Notes: generated by a model from the sequence alone, not told the origin. Counted from the first letter of the stretch, positions 37,231-46,571 are shown. The stretch is DNA of 64,000 nucleotides from Bradyrhizobiaceae bacterium (GCA_947481685.1 CANKHA010000005.1:62001-126000), one strand, 5' to 3'. A program made the numbers and translations.

Positions 37231-38811
37231 TCAGGGCGTTGCAGGTTTTGCCCCGGCTTCGAGCGCGGCGAGTGCGTCCTGCAACAAGCGTTTTGTCCGC
37301 TCCTGAGCGCCCTTGTCGAGCAGCTCCAGATCGAGGAACAGGTCCATCCCCGGCACATGTTCGCTGATCACGCTGGGGCGCTGCTGGACGTCCTTGACCA
37401 GCCCATCGACCACATAAGGCACGATCATGCGGCTGATGCCTTTCATCGCGATGGGCTCCTGCGGCCGCGCGCGAACGATGTCGCGCACCAGCGCGTAGGT
37501 TTCGTAAGACAACACGATACCACCCGGTTCGGCATTGGCTTGTAACCGCGCGGCGAGGTTCGCCTCCGCGCCGATGATCGTGTAATCCATGCGGTCGTCG
37601 CTGCCGAAATTGCCAACGTTGCAGAAGCCGGTGTTGATGCCCATGCGCACGCGGAACGGCTGCTCCACGCCGCGCTTGCACCATTCGCCGTTGAGCTGGG
37701 AAATGCGCTTCTGCATGGCGACTGCCATCAGCAGGCATTGCTGCGCGTCTTCGCTCACGCCCCTGGTTTCGGGATCGCCGAAGAAGGCCACCACGGCGTC
37801 GCCGATGAACTTGTCGACGGTGGCGCCGTATTCCGACGCGATCTCGGACATCGCTGTGAGATATTCGTTTAAGAGCGCGGTCAGGTCTTCCGGCTGCAAC
37901 CGCTCGGTGGTGGCGGTGAAATCCTTGATGTCGGAAAAGAAGATCGTGAGCTTCTTGCGCTCGGTGACGATGGTCACATCCCGCTGGCCCGAGAAAATGC
38001 TCTTGTAGATCTGCGGTGACAAATACTTCGCGATCTTCATCGAGATGCTGGCGAGAAAATCGTTGGCCTCGGTCAGGTCACGATTGGCGCCCGCGATGGC
38101 TTTCTGTTGCTTGCGCTGGAGGGCGACGAAGGTAATGCCGATAAGCGCGGCGAGCGCGAAGTAGAGCATCAGGTACTTGAACGAGAAGATATTGGCGGCG
38201 ATCGGCTGCTCCACGGAAATTTCCTGGATGCCGCGCACATCGCCGACCTTCCAGTCCTTTCGGGGGCTGTCGGGGTGGCTGTTGTGGCAACTGACGCAGC
38301 CGGCCGCCATGATCACGGGGCCAGCCGCGCGAATCCGGCTGTCGAAAATAGACCCGGAGACTTCCACCACCTGCGCCTTGGGATCTTTCCGCAGCGTGGC
38401 AAGAGCGTCCGTCTCGAACCCGTCGAGCTTGTGGGTTTCGCGACCCTTGAACGGCAAGTCGGACAGGAAGCTGTATTTCACTGCGCCATCGCGCGCGGTG
38501 ATCAGCTTGCCGAGTTCGATAGAAAGGGTAGCGGGGATCGGGATGCCGCCCGGGACGTCTCGGTAGTTGCTGGTCGGGATAGCCTCGTGCTGGACCAGAA
38601 CGCGCCCCACCACGTCGCTGGCGTAGAAATTCCGCATGTCATTGATGATGCGCCCGACCTCGTCGGCCTGACGCCGCAGGATGCTTTCGGACAGGTTGCG
38701 CAAATCGAGCCAGGCCGCGAACGGCAGGCCGGCAAGCAGCAGAATGACAAGGCACACCACAAGAGGACCGGAACCAGACTCGCGGCCGGCTGACTTCTGC
38801 GTCGGTGTCAT
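37231..38811 (-). CDS. Membrane class III adenylate cyclase with haem-type Tll0287-like sensor
   Basis: 526 residues. Membrane helix (about 16-35), a periplasmic sensor domain (about 40-205), a second helix (about 211-232), then the cyclase domain (about 284-450). The sensor contains CVSCHNSHPDSPRKDWKVGD (CxxCH at about 172-176) as in DUF3365/Tll0287 haem-binding domains. The cyclase has metal Asp residues in FFSDIKDFT and FIGDAVVAFFGDP. The purine-specifying Lys (VDKFIGD) and Asp (MDYTIIG) are those of ATP-using enzymes, with Asn and Arg in AEANLAARL. Predicted to make cAMP in response to a haem-bound ligand or redox state; the ligand is unknown. Confidence 0.88.
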   Translation of the reverse strand: MTPTQKSAGRESGSGPLVVCLVILLLAGLPFAAWLDLRNLSESILRRQADEVGRIINDMRNFYASDVVGRVLVQHEAIPTSNYRDVPGGIPIPATLSIELGKLITARDGAVKYSFLSDLPFKGRETHKLDGFETDALATLRKDPKAQVVEVSGSIFDSRIRAAGPVIMAAGCVSCHNSHPDSPRKDWKVGDVRGIQEISVEQPIAANIFSFKYLMLYFALAALIGITFVALQRKQQKAIAGANRDLTEANDFLASISMKIAKYLSPQIYKSIFSGQRDVTIVTERKKLTIFFSDIKDFTATTERLQPEDLTALLNEYLTAMSEIASEYGATVDKFIGDAVVAFFGDPETRGVSEDAQQCLLMAVAMQKRISQLNGEWCKRGVEQPFRVRMGINTGFCNVGNFGSDDRMDYTIIGAEANLAARLQANAEPGGIVLSYETYALVRDIVRARPQEPIAMKGISRMIVPYVVDGLVKDVQQRPSVISEHVPGMDLFLDLELLDKGAQERTKRLLQDALAALEAGAKPATP

Positions 38812-38964
38812 ATTTCCCCGAACCCCCGAAAGTGGCGCAAAGCCGCCTGATGACGGCCATTATACATCACTGAACGCCGATGGAAGGGCTGCTTCGTGCG
38901 CCGCGAAACAGTACTGGATCGACCTTGCCTAAATGTGTAAACGGACCGCTCTTTGGGAGCGACG

Positions 38965-40221
38965 ATGTCAGCTTGCGGACTGGATTTTGGGACCTCCAAT
39001 ACGGCGCTGGGCAGGTCCGTGGATCATGTGCCAGAATTGTTGCCGCTCGAGGCCGGCCAGACCGCAATTCCCAGTGCAATTTTCTTCGAGCATGACGGTG
39101 CTGTCTTCATCGGTCGCGCGGCGATCGATGCCTACGTCGATGGCGGGCCGGGCCGGTTCATGCGGAGTCTAAAATCGGTTCTCGGCACCGCGCTGATCGA
39201 CGAGAAAACCAAGATCGGGCGCGAGCGCGCCAGCTTCCGGGATGTGATCGCATCCTATCTTCGGGTGGTGAAGCATCGCGCCGAGCAGGCCGCCGGTTAT
39301 TCCTTCAACAGCGTCGTTCACGGCCGCCCCGTGCATTTCGTCGATAACAAGCCGGAGGCGGACCGGAAAGCCGAGGAGACGCTGCGCGAGATTGCGAAGG
39401 ACATAGGCTTCGCCAACGTTACGTTCCAGTTCGAGCCGATCGCGGCATCGCTTGATTACGAACGCCAGATCACCCGCGAGGAAATCGCGCTGATCGCCGA
39501 TATCGGTGGCGGCACGTCCGACTTCTCCATCGTGCGGCTTAGTCCGGAGCGGCACAAGAAGGCCGACAGGAAAAGCGACATCCTCGCCAATGACGGCGTG
39601 CGGATCGGGGGCACGGATTTCGACCGGCGACTCAGTCTTGGCACGCTGATGCCGCTGTTCGGCTTCGGCAGCGAGATGAAGAAGGAGGGCCTGCACGCGC
39701 CGTCGGGTTATTTCAATGACCTCGCCACATGGTCCAGCATCAACCGGATGTACGAGCACAATGTGAAATTTCAGATTGGCCAGGTACGGCGGGAGGCGAA
39801 GGCGCCGGAGCTGTTCGACCGGCTGCTGCATGTGCTGGAAGAGCAGCGCGGCCACACGCTGGCGATGGATGTGGAGGACGCCAAGATCGCATTGTCCGAT
39901 GTGGAGCAGTTCGATTTTTCGCTGGACTGGGTCGAGCCGGGTCTGGGCGCCACGATTAGCCGCGACGATCTTGTCACCCATACCAAGCGGCTCGCGTTAC
40001 GCATCGGCGCGCGGATCGAGATTTGCCTCAAGCAGGCCAAGCTCTCTGCCGACAAGATCGACGTAGTATTTCTGACCGGCGGCTCCACGCGGCTGGCGCA
40101 TGTGCGGCGCGCTATCGTCGAAGGCGTTCCTGCCGCGCACGTGATTGAGGGCGACACGTTTGGCGCGGTGGCCAAAGGCCTCACGATCGAGGCCGAGCGG
40201 AGATTTGGCCCTGCCGGCTAA
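38965..40221 (+). CDS. Hsp70-family protein (YegD type)
   Basis: 418 residues from ATG at 38965, with GGGAG upstream; a TTG 12 bases earlier is in frame. The actin-like ATPase fold shows phosphate-1 CGLDFGTSNTALG, phosphate-2 ALIADIGGGTSDFSIVRL, and adenosine motif VVFLTGGSTRLAHVRRAI. It lacks the C-terminal substrate domain of DnaK, like E. coli YegD. YegD-type proteins are chaperone-like ATPases of unknown clients. It converges with the glycosyltransferase gene and overlaps it by 4 bases. Confidence 0.9.
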   Translation: MSACGLDFGTSNTALGRSVDHVPELLPLEAGQTAIPSAIFFEHDGAVFIGRAAIDAYVDGGPGRFMRSLKSVLGTALIDEKTKIGRERASFRDVIASYLRVVKHRAEQAAGYSFNSVVHGRPVHFVDNKPEADRKAEETLREIAKDIGFANVTFQFEPIAASLDYERQITREEIALIADIGGGTSDFSIVRLSPERHKKADRKSDILANDGVRIGGTDFDRRLSLGTLMPLFGFGSEMKKEGLHAPSGYFNDLATWSSINRMYEHNVKFQIGQVRREAKAPELFDRLLHVLEEQRGHTLAMDVEDAKIALSDVEQFDFSLDWVEPGLGATISRDDLVTHTKRLALRIGARIEICLKQAKLSADKIDVVFLTGGSTRLAHVRRAIVEGVPAAHVIEGDTFGAVAKGLTIEAERRFGPAG

Positions 40222-41018
40222 GCGGCTGATAGCGCCACGTTTTGCCTTCGGCATATCTCTGCAATGAAAGAAGCCGGATCGACGTCTGCATTCTTCTGGC
40301 GCTGAATCATCGCGTTCCACAAATGGATCGCTTGTGTTTGGGGTGTGAAGCTGTCTTCAACGCGGCCGTCGGGCGCGAACAGTCGTTCCGCCCCGGACCA
40401 GTGGATGGGATAAAAAACGTCGCGCGGCGCCACCTGCGCGGTCAGGCCATTTTTCCCGATGAAGTGAGTTAGCGCCTTGGGGCCGGCGGTACCCCATGGC
40501 ATGTCTTCAAGTGTCAACGCGCGGCCCTGCGCGGCCAGTTGCCGCTGGCGTTCCTGTTCTTCCAATGGCCACCACGGCGGAATGACAGGATCCGCATTCA
40601 CGAATTCCAGGAGATCGGCCAGCAACGGAGACGTAGGCGGGATTTGCAAAATGGCGGAGCACACCTGCTGATCGTCTTCAAAACCGAAAACGTGCGTGTC
40701 GTCTCCGAACGTCAAAGGCTTCAGAAAATAAACATCGGCGTCGATCCAGCAGCCAAGGCCAAGCCGCATGAGTGCGTATCGGAAAATGTCCGACCCCAGG
40801 GCAACGCTTCCGGTCGCCTTGTTGCGGATCAGCCGCTCTTCGGGCAGGACGTCCCGCGCATCGCGCAGATCGATTCCGGCGGGGACGTTGGCGATGCCAT
40901 GATAGGTGTACAGCGAAACGGGATGTCCGACGGCGACAGCGGAAGCGAGGCAAGCCTGTTCCAGATATCCGAGGCTGCCGCCGACCCACAGCGCATTCAG
41001 TCTCAGCAATGCCGTCAA
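40218..41018 (-). CDS. DXD-motif glycosyltransferase (sugar-binding region type)
   Basis: 266 residues starting at TTG 41018, which overlaps the TGA of the upstream small gene (TTGA). Core features are LNALWVGGSLGYLEQACLAS, VSLYTYHG, then SDIFRYALMRLGLGCWIDAD with the metal-binding DxD in WIDADVYFLKP. This is the Gly_transf_sug type (as in capsule and OCH1-like transferases). The overlapping start implies translational coupling with the small membrane protein. Acceptor and sugar donor unknown. An upstream non-coding-looking extension exists in the same frame and is not included. Confidence 0.82.
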   Translation of the reverse strand: MTALLRLNALWVGGSLGYLEQACLASAVAVGHPVSLYTYHGIANVPAGIDLRDARDVLPEERLIRNKATGSVALGSDIFRYALMRLGLGCWIDADVYFLKPLTFGDDTHVFGFEDDQQVCSAILQIPPTSPLLADLLEFVNADPVIPPWWPLEEQERQRQLAAQGRALTLEDMPWGTAGPKALTHFIGKNGLTAQVAPRDVFYPIHWSGAERLFAPDGRVEDSFTPQTQAIHLWNAMIQRQKNADVDPASFIAEICRRQNVALSAA

Positions 41019-41227
41019 CGGACCATCTCGACCTTGACCGGGTACTGGCCATTCTGGATCTCGACGTCGCCCTGAACCGCAACCGACCCGCCGCGGACAT
41101 AGACGTCCACCCGCGACGTCGCCATCGCAGCGACGCTGATGGCAGTCACGACGTTTGCTATCGCCGATATCAGCAGCAACCATGTGAGAAAAGTCATGGC
41201 GCGGATGCGCGCCGCCAGCGTTCTCAT
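41015..41227 (-). CDS. Small single-span membrane protein coupled to glycosyltransferase
   Basis: 70 residues from ATG at 41227 with GGGAG five bases upstream. One membrane helix (about 12-34, MTFLTWLLLISAIANVVTAI) is followed by a short extracytoplasmic domain of beta character (SRVDVYVRGGSVAVQGDVEI). Family not recognised. The TGA stop overlaps the TTG start of the glycosyltransferase. Together they could form a membrane-associated transferase unit, which is inference. Confidence 0.65.
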   Translation of the reverse strand: MRTLAARIRAMTFLTWLLLISAIANVVTAISVAAMATSRVDVYVRGGSVAVQGDVEIQNGQYPVKVEMVR

Positions 41228-41424
41228 TTCAAACTCCCATTCCTGCACCGAAGCTGCGGGCTCATTCAGCGCCCAGGCATGCTTACGGGTCAGGATATAT
41301 CATGGTCGAGGATAGAGGGATGTCTTGCCAGCGTTCTCCGCCGGGCGAATACTGTCCCTGCGTCGTGGGTCTGGAATGAGGTGCGGTCGGAAAATCAAAT
41401 GCAATAAACCCTGGGGAGGGGACA

Positions 41425-43098
41425 ATGAATTCCACAAAAATGTGGCTGCTGGCTGGGACAAGTTTCGCTGCCGTGCTTTTGCAGGGCGACCTGCGCGCGC
41501 AGGCGCAAACTGTGGCGGCGGCGCTGAGCGGGAAAGTGACGTCGGCGGAAGAGCCGGTCATGGAAGGGGTGGTCGTCAGCGCCAAGATGGATGGATCGAC
41601 GAAAACCATCTCCGTGGTGACGAACGACAAGGGCGAATACAGCTTTCCGGCGGCGAAGCTCGAGCCGGGTAAATACAAAATCTCCATCCGCGCCGCCGGT
41701 TACGATCTCGACGGTTCCAACAGCGCCGATGTAACAGCGGCGGGCGGCAAGGCCGACCTGAAACTCGTCAAGGCGAAGAATGAGGCGCTGCAACTCTCGA
41801 CCGCCGAATGGCTGATGAGCGCGCCGGGCCTGTTGGACAAGCAAAAGGCGACGCTCGGCGGCTGCCTTGGCTGCCATACCTTGCAGCGTCCGTTCATGTC
41901 CAAATACACCGCGGAGGAGTGGCCGGCGGTGTTCCAGCGCATGGGCTTCTACTATCAGGGCAGCGTCCCGACCAAGCCGCAGATGCTGGTGCAGGGCGGA
42001 GCACGGGGCGAACGCGTGCGCGTGCGGGATGATGCCCAGAAGACAATGTCCGAATGGCTCGCCAAGTCCAATCTCAGCGCCGGTGACAAGCACAGCTTCG
42101 AGTTCAAGCGGATTCCGCGTCCGAAAGGCCGCGCCACCCATGTCGTCTATACGGAATACGATCTGCCCCGGAAGGACGCCGAGCCACATGACGCCATGCG
42201 TGGCCCCGACGGCAACATCTGGTACTCGGATTTCGGCGAGCTGATGGTCGGCTCGCTTGATCCCAAGACGGGGAAGGTCACGGACTATCCGCTGCCGGTG
42301 ATGAAGCCGGAAGAGCCGAAAGGCACGCTCGCGCTCAGCCTCGACAAGCAGGGCAATTTCTGGATCGCGGCAATGTATCAGGCCGGTGTCTACAAATTCG
42401 ACCTGAAGACCAAACAGGCCACGCCTTATCCCTTCCCGAAGGAGTGGCAGACCAACAGCACGCAGGCGTCGATGGCCACGGCGACGAATTCCCACGTCGA
42501 CGGCAAGGTGTGGGTCGTCAACAACGACACCCACAATCTCTACAAGCTCGACGTTGCGACCGGGCAATACACCGACATGGGCGTGGCCACCGATGCCAGC
42601 GGCTCGCATATCAGCGGCTATGGCATGCCGACGGACTCCAAAAACAATGCCTATCTGCTCGAACAGGGCAACACGCGCATCGGCCTCGTCGATGCCAAGA
42701 CCAATGTCACCAGAATATGGTCCACGCCGACCGTAGGCTCGAAGCCGCGCCGCGGTCGTGTGGATGACTAGGATCGCGTGTGGTTCGGTGAATTCGCCGG
42801 CGGCGCGATCGGCATGTTCGATCCGAAGACCGAGAAGATCAGGGAATGGCAGCTGCCGACACCGTGGAGCGGGCCTTACGATGCCGAGCTTTCCAAGAGC
42901 GGTGACGCCTGGGCGGGCTCGATGTACAACGATCACGTTTCGCGCGTGATCACGACGAAGGACGAGTTCGTCGAGTATCTGTTGCCGCGCCCCACGAATA
43001 TCCGACGTGTGTTCGTGGACAACACGACGAGCCCGGCGTCGCTCTGGATTGGCAACAACCACGGCGCGGCGATTATTCACGTGGAGCCGACGGACTGA
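41425..43098 (+). pseudogene. Paralogue of exported haem/beta-propeller protein, interrupted by TAG
   Basis: A strong GGGGAGG site and signal peptide start a reading frame equivalent to the gene at 8559-10235: regulatory beta domain (LSGKVTSAEEPVMEGVVVSA), haem motif GGCLGCHTLQR, and the propeller. At 42769-42771 the codon is TAG, between GRVDD and DRVWFGEF. In the paralogue that position is Glu (VDEEGKVWF). The frame then continues without further change to a natural stop at 43098 (NNHGAAIIHVEPTD). One substitution (G or C to T) accounts for the stop. Translation would give a 448-residue product missing the last propeller blades. Recent pseudogene or sequencing error are the likely explanations. 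Confidence 0.85.
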
Positions 43099-43104
43099 CG
43101 ACAG

Positions 43105-43311
43105 CTACGGAAGCTCGACCTTGCTGTAGATCGTGACGTTCAGCCCGACCTTCTCGCTCGATAGCGTGACGGCGGCGGTGAAGGTTTCATGGTTCTGCAG
43201 CTTGCCGCTGGCAACGGCCTGGCGGACGGCTTTCTTGATTTCGCGCTGGGCGGTGAGGCTGATGTTCTTCATGAACTGGGCAGCGATCGAATTGAGTGCG
43301 TCCTCGTTCAT
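43105..43311 (-). CDS. DUF6494-type small protein
   Basis: 68 residues with the compact pattern MNEDALNSIAAQFMKNISLT, REIKKAVRQAVASGKLQ and TVTLSSE-like EKVGLNVTIYSKVELP. I recognise this as the DUF6494 family of short alphaproteobacterial proteins with no known role. Helix-helix-strand composition. Its stop lies 6 bases from that of the converging interrupted propeller gene. Confidence 0.75.
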   Translation of the reverse strand: MNEDALNSIAAQFMKNISLTAQREIKKAVRQAVASGKLQNHETFTAAVTLSSEKVGLNVTIYSKVELP

Positions 43312-43589
43312 TGCGATCCCGGAGTATTTTCGCTTGCCTGCGCGCGCCTGGCAGCCTGAATGTGGGCTTTGCCCGCTCCAAATCTAGCGGGAAACGCACC
43401 GCTCCGGCAATGGCGCGGTGCTTGCCCGATCGTCAGATGGTTTACGCCGGGCGCCCGTCGGGGCGGCGTTATGGATAATTCCCGATTTTCCAGCCGGCGA
43501 CGCCAATTCATTTACAGTGGGATCGTCGGTGAAAGCGGAGGCTGGTGGCTGGCCCCGCGGCGCGGGAAATTGGCGATCAGGAGGGTTAA

Positions 43590-44093
43590 TTGAGCTACTT
43601 CAAGCAGGGGAAAAACGAGCTCGGCGGCACCAGCGCGGGAGGCGAGCCAAGGCTCGTCGGCAATCCGGTGCCCGAAGATACGTCGCCGGAAAATATCTCG
43701 ACGCTTGGCCGTAACCTCACGATTACGGGCAACATCGTCTCCGAAGGCTCCGTGCAGATTTTCGGACGCGTCATTGGCGATATCCATGCGAAAAGCCTCA
43801 GCATCTGCGAAGGCGCGCAGGTCGAAGGCAATGTGATGGCGCAGGAAACCGTCATTCGCGGCCAGTTCAAGGGCGTAATCCACAGCGACAGCGTCAAGAT
43901 CCAGGGCCGGGCCTCCGTCGAGGGCGAGATCTTCAACAAGTCGTTGAGCGTTGAAGAGAACGCCCAGTTCGAAGGCATGGCGCGGCGGCTCGAGAAGCCG
44001 GTGGTTGCGCCGTCCAATATTCAGGCAAAGGCTGAGAAGCCGGCCTGGGCCCAGACCGCCGATGTCGTGCCGTTTAACGACGGCGTTCGCTAG
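43590..44093 (+). CDS. Bactofilin (polymer-forming cytoskeletal protein)
   Basis: 167 residues starting at TTG 43590, preceded by a perfect Shine-Dalgarno AGGAGGG at 43579-43585. The central domain (about 38-135) is a beta-helix of repeated short strands: LTITGNIVSEGSVQIFGRVI, SLSICEGAQVEGNVMAQETV, VIHSDSVKIQGRASVEGEIF, SLSVEENAQFEGMARRLE. Bactofilins polymerise into cytoskeletal filaments that position cell-wall enzymes and envelope structures. The disordered N- and C-termini fit the family. A strong terminator follows. Confidence 0.93.
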   Translation: MSYFKQGKNELGGTSAGGEPRLVGNPVPEDTSPENISTLGRNLTITGNIVSEGSVQIFGRVIGDIHAKSLSICEGAQVEGNVMAQETVIRGQFKGVIHSDSVKIQGRASVEGEIFNKSLSVEENAQFEGMARRLEKPVVAPSNIQAKAEKPAWAQTADVVPFNDGVR

Positions 44094-44128
44094 TTCTGAT
44101 TGATCCGGCAAGCGGGATCGCAATTCCG

Positions 44129-44164
44129 AGCTTCAGGTTCTCACGCAGAACCTGAAGCTTTTTT
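44129..44164 (+). terminator. Rho-independent terminator after bactofilin
   Basis: AGCTTCAGGTTCT pairs perfectly with AGAACCTGAAGCT (13 pairs, 5-base loop), followed by TTTTTT. Confidence 0.95.
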
Positions 44165-44377
44165 GTGCGCACCGGCGTTTCTGCTTATAGCACTGACTAC
44201 CGGCATGCTGGCCGACCCACTCTCGGGCGAATATGGTGTCAGTTATTGCTGACCAGGCCCAAGGATATTTCATCTCCCGTCATTGGCCCAAAGGGCAATG
44301 CCCTTGAGGATAAAATATTCGCTACAGATTCTGATGTTCCTTTTAAACCCCGCAGCCTCACTGACGGGAAGGTGCCC

Positions 44378-45478
44378 ATGCGCAACCCCATTCTTTTCCT
44401 CGTAGCAGCCGCGCTCCTTGTTGGCGGTCCCTGCGCAGCGCAACCGGCGGGCGTTGCGGACGCCGGCTTTTCCGTTCAGCGGGAGTTGGTCATCGGCACC
44501 AAGCAGGCGCCGCCTTTTGCGATGAAATCGAGCGACGGCAATTGGTCCGGGATCAGCATCGACCTTTGGCGCCATATCGCTGAGCAGAACAAGTGGCAGT
44601 TCCGTTTTGCCGAAGAAGAGACGGTTCAGGACCTGATCGACGGCGTTGCCGGGGGGAAGTTTGACGTCGCCGTGGCGGCGCTGACGGTTACCGCACCGCG
44701 CGAGAACATGCTCGATTTCACCTCATCGTTCTTTGGGACGGGCCTTGGCATCGCCGTATCGTCCGGTCGTGATCCGAGCTGGGCACCGGTTGTACGTACC
44801 CTTACGTCCTTCGGATTCATACAAGCGGTGCTCGCGTTGGTTGGTCTCGCCCTCGCCGTCGGATTGATCGTCTGGCTCTTCGAGCGTCGTCACAATGAGG
44901 ATTTCGGTGGCGGCGTCGTGAAGGGGCTCAGCAGCAGCGTGTGGTGGACTACGGTCGCGATGACGCAGCGCGGGATCGGGAATTTCGGTCCAAGAACTTT
45001 TCCCGGTCGCGCCGTTGCCATTTTGTGGATGGTTGGTTCCATCATTGCGATCGCCGTATTCACCGCCGGTATTACCTCGGCGCTTACGGTGAGGCACCTG
45101 CAAGGGACGGTGCAGGGTGTTACGGATCTGTCGGCGGTGCGCGTCGGTGTCGTGGCCGGATCGTCGACCGAAGACACGCTGAAGCGGATGCGGGTGAGTT
45201 ATGATGGGTTTGCAAATGCCAGGGACGGGCTGCGGGCCGTGCGACAAGGCGAAGTTGACGCATTTGTCTATGACAAGCCTCTGCTCGCATGGGTCGTGAA
45301 TCAGGAATTCCGATCGACTGTCCAGTTGCTCGATGTGACGTTCGATCCGCAGAACTATGCTTTTGCGCTGCCGAACAACAGCCCGCTTCGAAAGCCACTC
45401 AGCGTTGCCATTCTGAACGCCGTGCAGAGTGACTGGTGGGACCGCACCCTGTTTCAATATCTGGGATCGATGCGTTAG
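44378..45478 (+). CDS. Prokaryotic ionotropic glutamate-receptor-like channel
   Basis: 366 residues from ATG at 44378 (GGGAAGG site); upstream in-frame sequence looks non-coding. Signal peptide (1-20), then binding lobe S1 (about 30-138), membrane helix M1 (about 146-166), a re-entrant pore loop (about 186-206), membrane helix M2 (about 210-234), then lobe S2 to the end. This SBP-TM-P-TM-SBP order is the GluR0 plan. Ligand-type residues are present: Arg in TAPRENMLDF, the GVVAGSSTED loop, and Asp in EVDAFVYDKP. The pore reads TTVAMTQRGIGNFGPRT, where K+ channels have TxTTVGYGDxxPxT. GYG is therefore GIG and Asp is Asn, so K+ selectivity is doubtful. Most likely an amino-acid-gated channel. 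Confidence 0.82.
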   Translation: MRNPILFLVAAALLVGGPCAAQPAGVADAGFSVQRELVIGTKQAPPFAMKSSDGNWSGISIDLWRHIAEQNKWQFRFAEEETVQDLIDGVAGGKFDVAVAALTVTAPRENMLDFTSSFFGTGLGIAVSSGRDPSWAPVVRTLTSFGFIQAVLALVGLALAVGLIVWLFERRHNEDFGGGVVKGLSSSVWWTTVAMTQRGIGNFGPRTFPGRAVAILWMVGSIIAIAVFTAGITSALTVRHLQGTVQGVTDLSAVRVGVVAGSSTEDTLKRMRVSYDGFANARDGLRAVRQGEVDAFVYDKPLLAWVVNQEFRSTVQLLDVTFDPQNYAFALPNNSPLRKPLSVAILNAVQSDWWDRTLFQYLGSMR

Positions 45479-45644
45479 CGATCGATTTGTTCTCGCCAGG
45501 TGACCGGAGAAAGCCGGTTACGTGAGGCGCTGGAATTATGTTACAACGAAACCAGCTGTTGATGCAGAGGGCGCCGCAAACTATGTGTCAGCGACAGAGT
45601 GCGCGCGCCTGCTTAATTCTTTTTAAGCAACAAGAGGGCAGGCG

Positions 45645-46139
45645 ATGACTTTTAGATTGGCGACCGCATGTTTATTTTTGGCGGCATTTGCCGGGGAGGC
45701 TTGTGCCGAAACTATCAATTGGCACAGCGTCCCAAAGGACGCGGACAAGCTTGAATTTTTTGGCCTGGTAAAAGGCGATGTCGAGGGCGATACCGTCCTG
45801 CGCGTGATTTGCGCAAGCCCCGGCAAAATTCAGGTCACCGTCGGCGCATACAAGGACCTCGGCAAGGGGAAGCCGGCGCCCCTGTCAGTGACCTTGGCGA
45901 GTGGCGACTTATCCGTCACGCTGAAGGGCAAGTCGGTCCAAAGCAACAATTTCGAGATGACCGGTTTTTATGAAATGCGCACGGAGCCGTTTCCCGTCAA
46001 CGACGGTCCCATTCGCCTTCTTCCTTTGTTTCAGACGAAAAAGCCCATCACTGTGATCGGAGCGATGAAGGCGACATGGACAACCAGAGGCGTTGAGAAA
46101 CTTGCGCAGGATTTTGAAAAAGGCTGTTTGAAGCGATAG
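45645..46139 (+). CDS. Small exported protein of unknown family
   Basis: 164 residues with a signal peptide (ending AGEACAET). The mature protein is predicted all-beta, with VLRVICASPGKIQVTVGAY and TMPFPVNDGP-like EPFPVNDGPIRLLPLF. A Cys near residue 58 and one near the C-terminus (EKGCLKR) could form a disulfide. Family not recognised. The adjoining genes to 46748 are also small, exported or membrane-related, and lower in GC. Confidence 0.65.
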   Translation: MTFRLATACLFLAAFAGEACAETINWHSVPKDADKLEFFGLVKGDVEGDTVLRVICASPGKIQVTVGAYKDLGKGKPAPLSVTLASGDLSVTLKGKSVQSNNFEMTGFYEMRTEPFPVNDGPIRLLPLFQTKKPITVIGAMKATWTTRGVEKLAQDFEKGCLKR

Positions 46140-46217
46140 AGAAGGGAAAAGGCCTGACATTTGCGTGGCCTCTGTTTAGCTTGGTTGCCAGTTCACAGCT
46201 TAATTGGGGCGCGGGCG

Positions 46218-46571
46218 ATGAGAGGATTTGGACGCTGGGTAGTGTCGCTCGCATTCTTGTCTGCTGGCCTTTCCATGCCAACCCCATCCCGCGCCCTGGA
46301 TTATCCTAATATTTTAGGGAACTGGTGCAGCGAAACGTCGAAATATACCTTCACGCGGGAGATGTTCTCCATCTTCGTGTTCGCCACGAGGGGTGAAGGC
46401 AGCTTCAAGATCATAGACTACAGGTTCACTTCGGAAGAAGTTGACGTTGGCTGGTTCAACCCGGAGGCCGGCGAACGCCATGCCGCTTTCGGCGAGTTCA
46501 CCAAAGACGGTGCGACGATGTTTCAATTGGCGCGCGGTTCAGCGCCGCACAAGCGCTATGAACGCTGCTGA
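46218..46571 (+). CDS. Small exported protein of unknown family
   Basis: 117 residues from ATG at 46218, signal peptide ending SRALDYP. The mature part, LGNWCSETSKYTFTREMFSI, begins in the style of small periplasmic proteins of the lipocalin-like kind that start with GxW. Two cysteines (NWCS, and the C-terminal YERC) could pair. Its stop (TGA 46569-46571) is followed in the same frame by the zinc-ribbon ORF 46584-46748. Function unknown. Confidence 0.6.
   Translation: MRGFGRWVVSLAFLSAGLSMPTPSRALDYPNILGNWCSETSKYTFTREMFSIFVFATRGEGSFKIIDYRFTSEEVDVGWFNPEAGERHAAFGEFTKDGATMFQLARGSAPHKRYERC

Noticed and set aside
42769-42771. TAG as pyrrolysine or programmed read-through
   Set aside because: No pyl genes or stem-loop downstream are visible, and the intact paralogue has ordinary Glu here. 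A point mutation or error is simpler.
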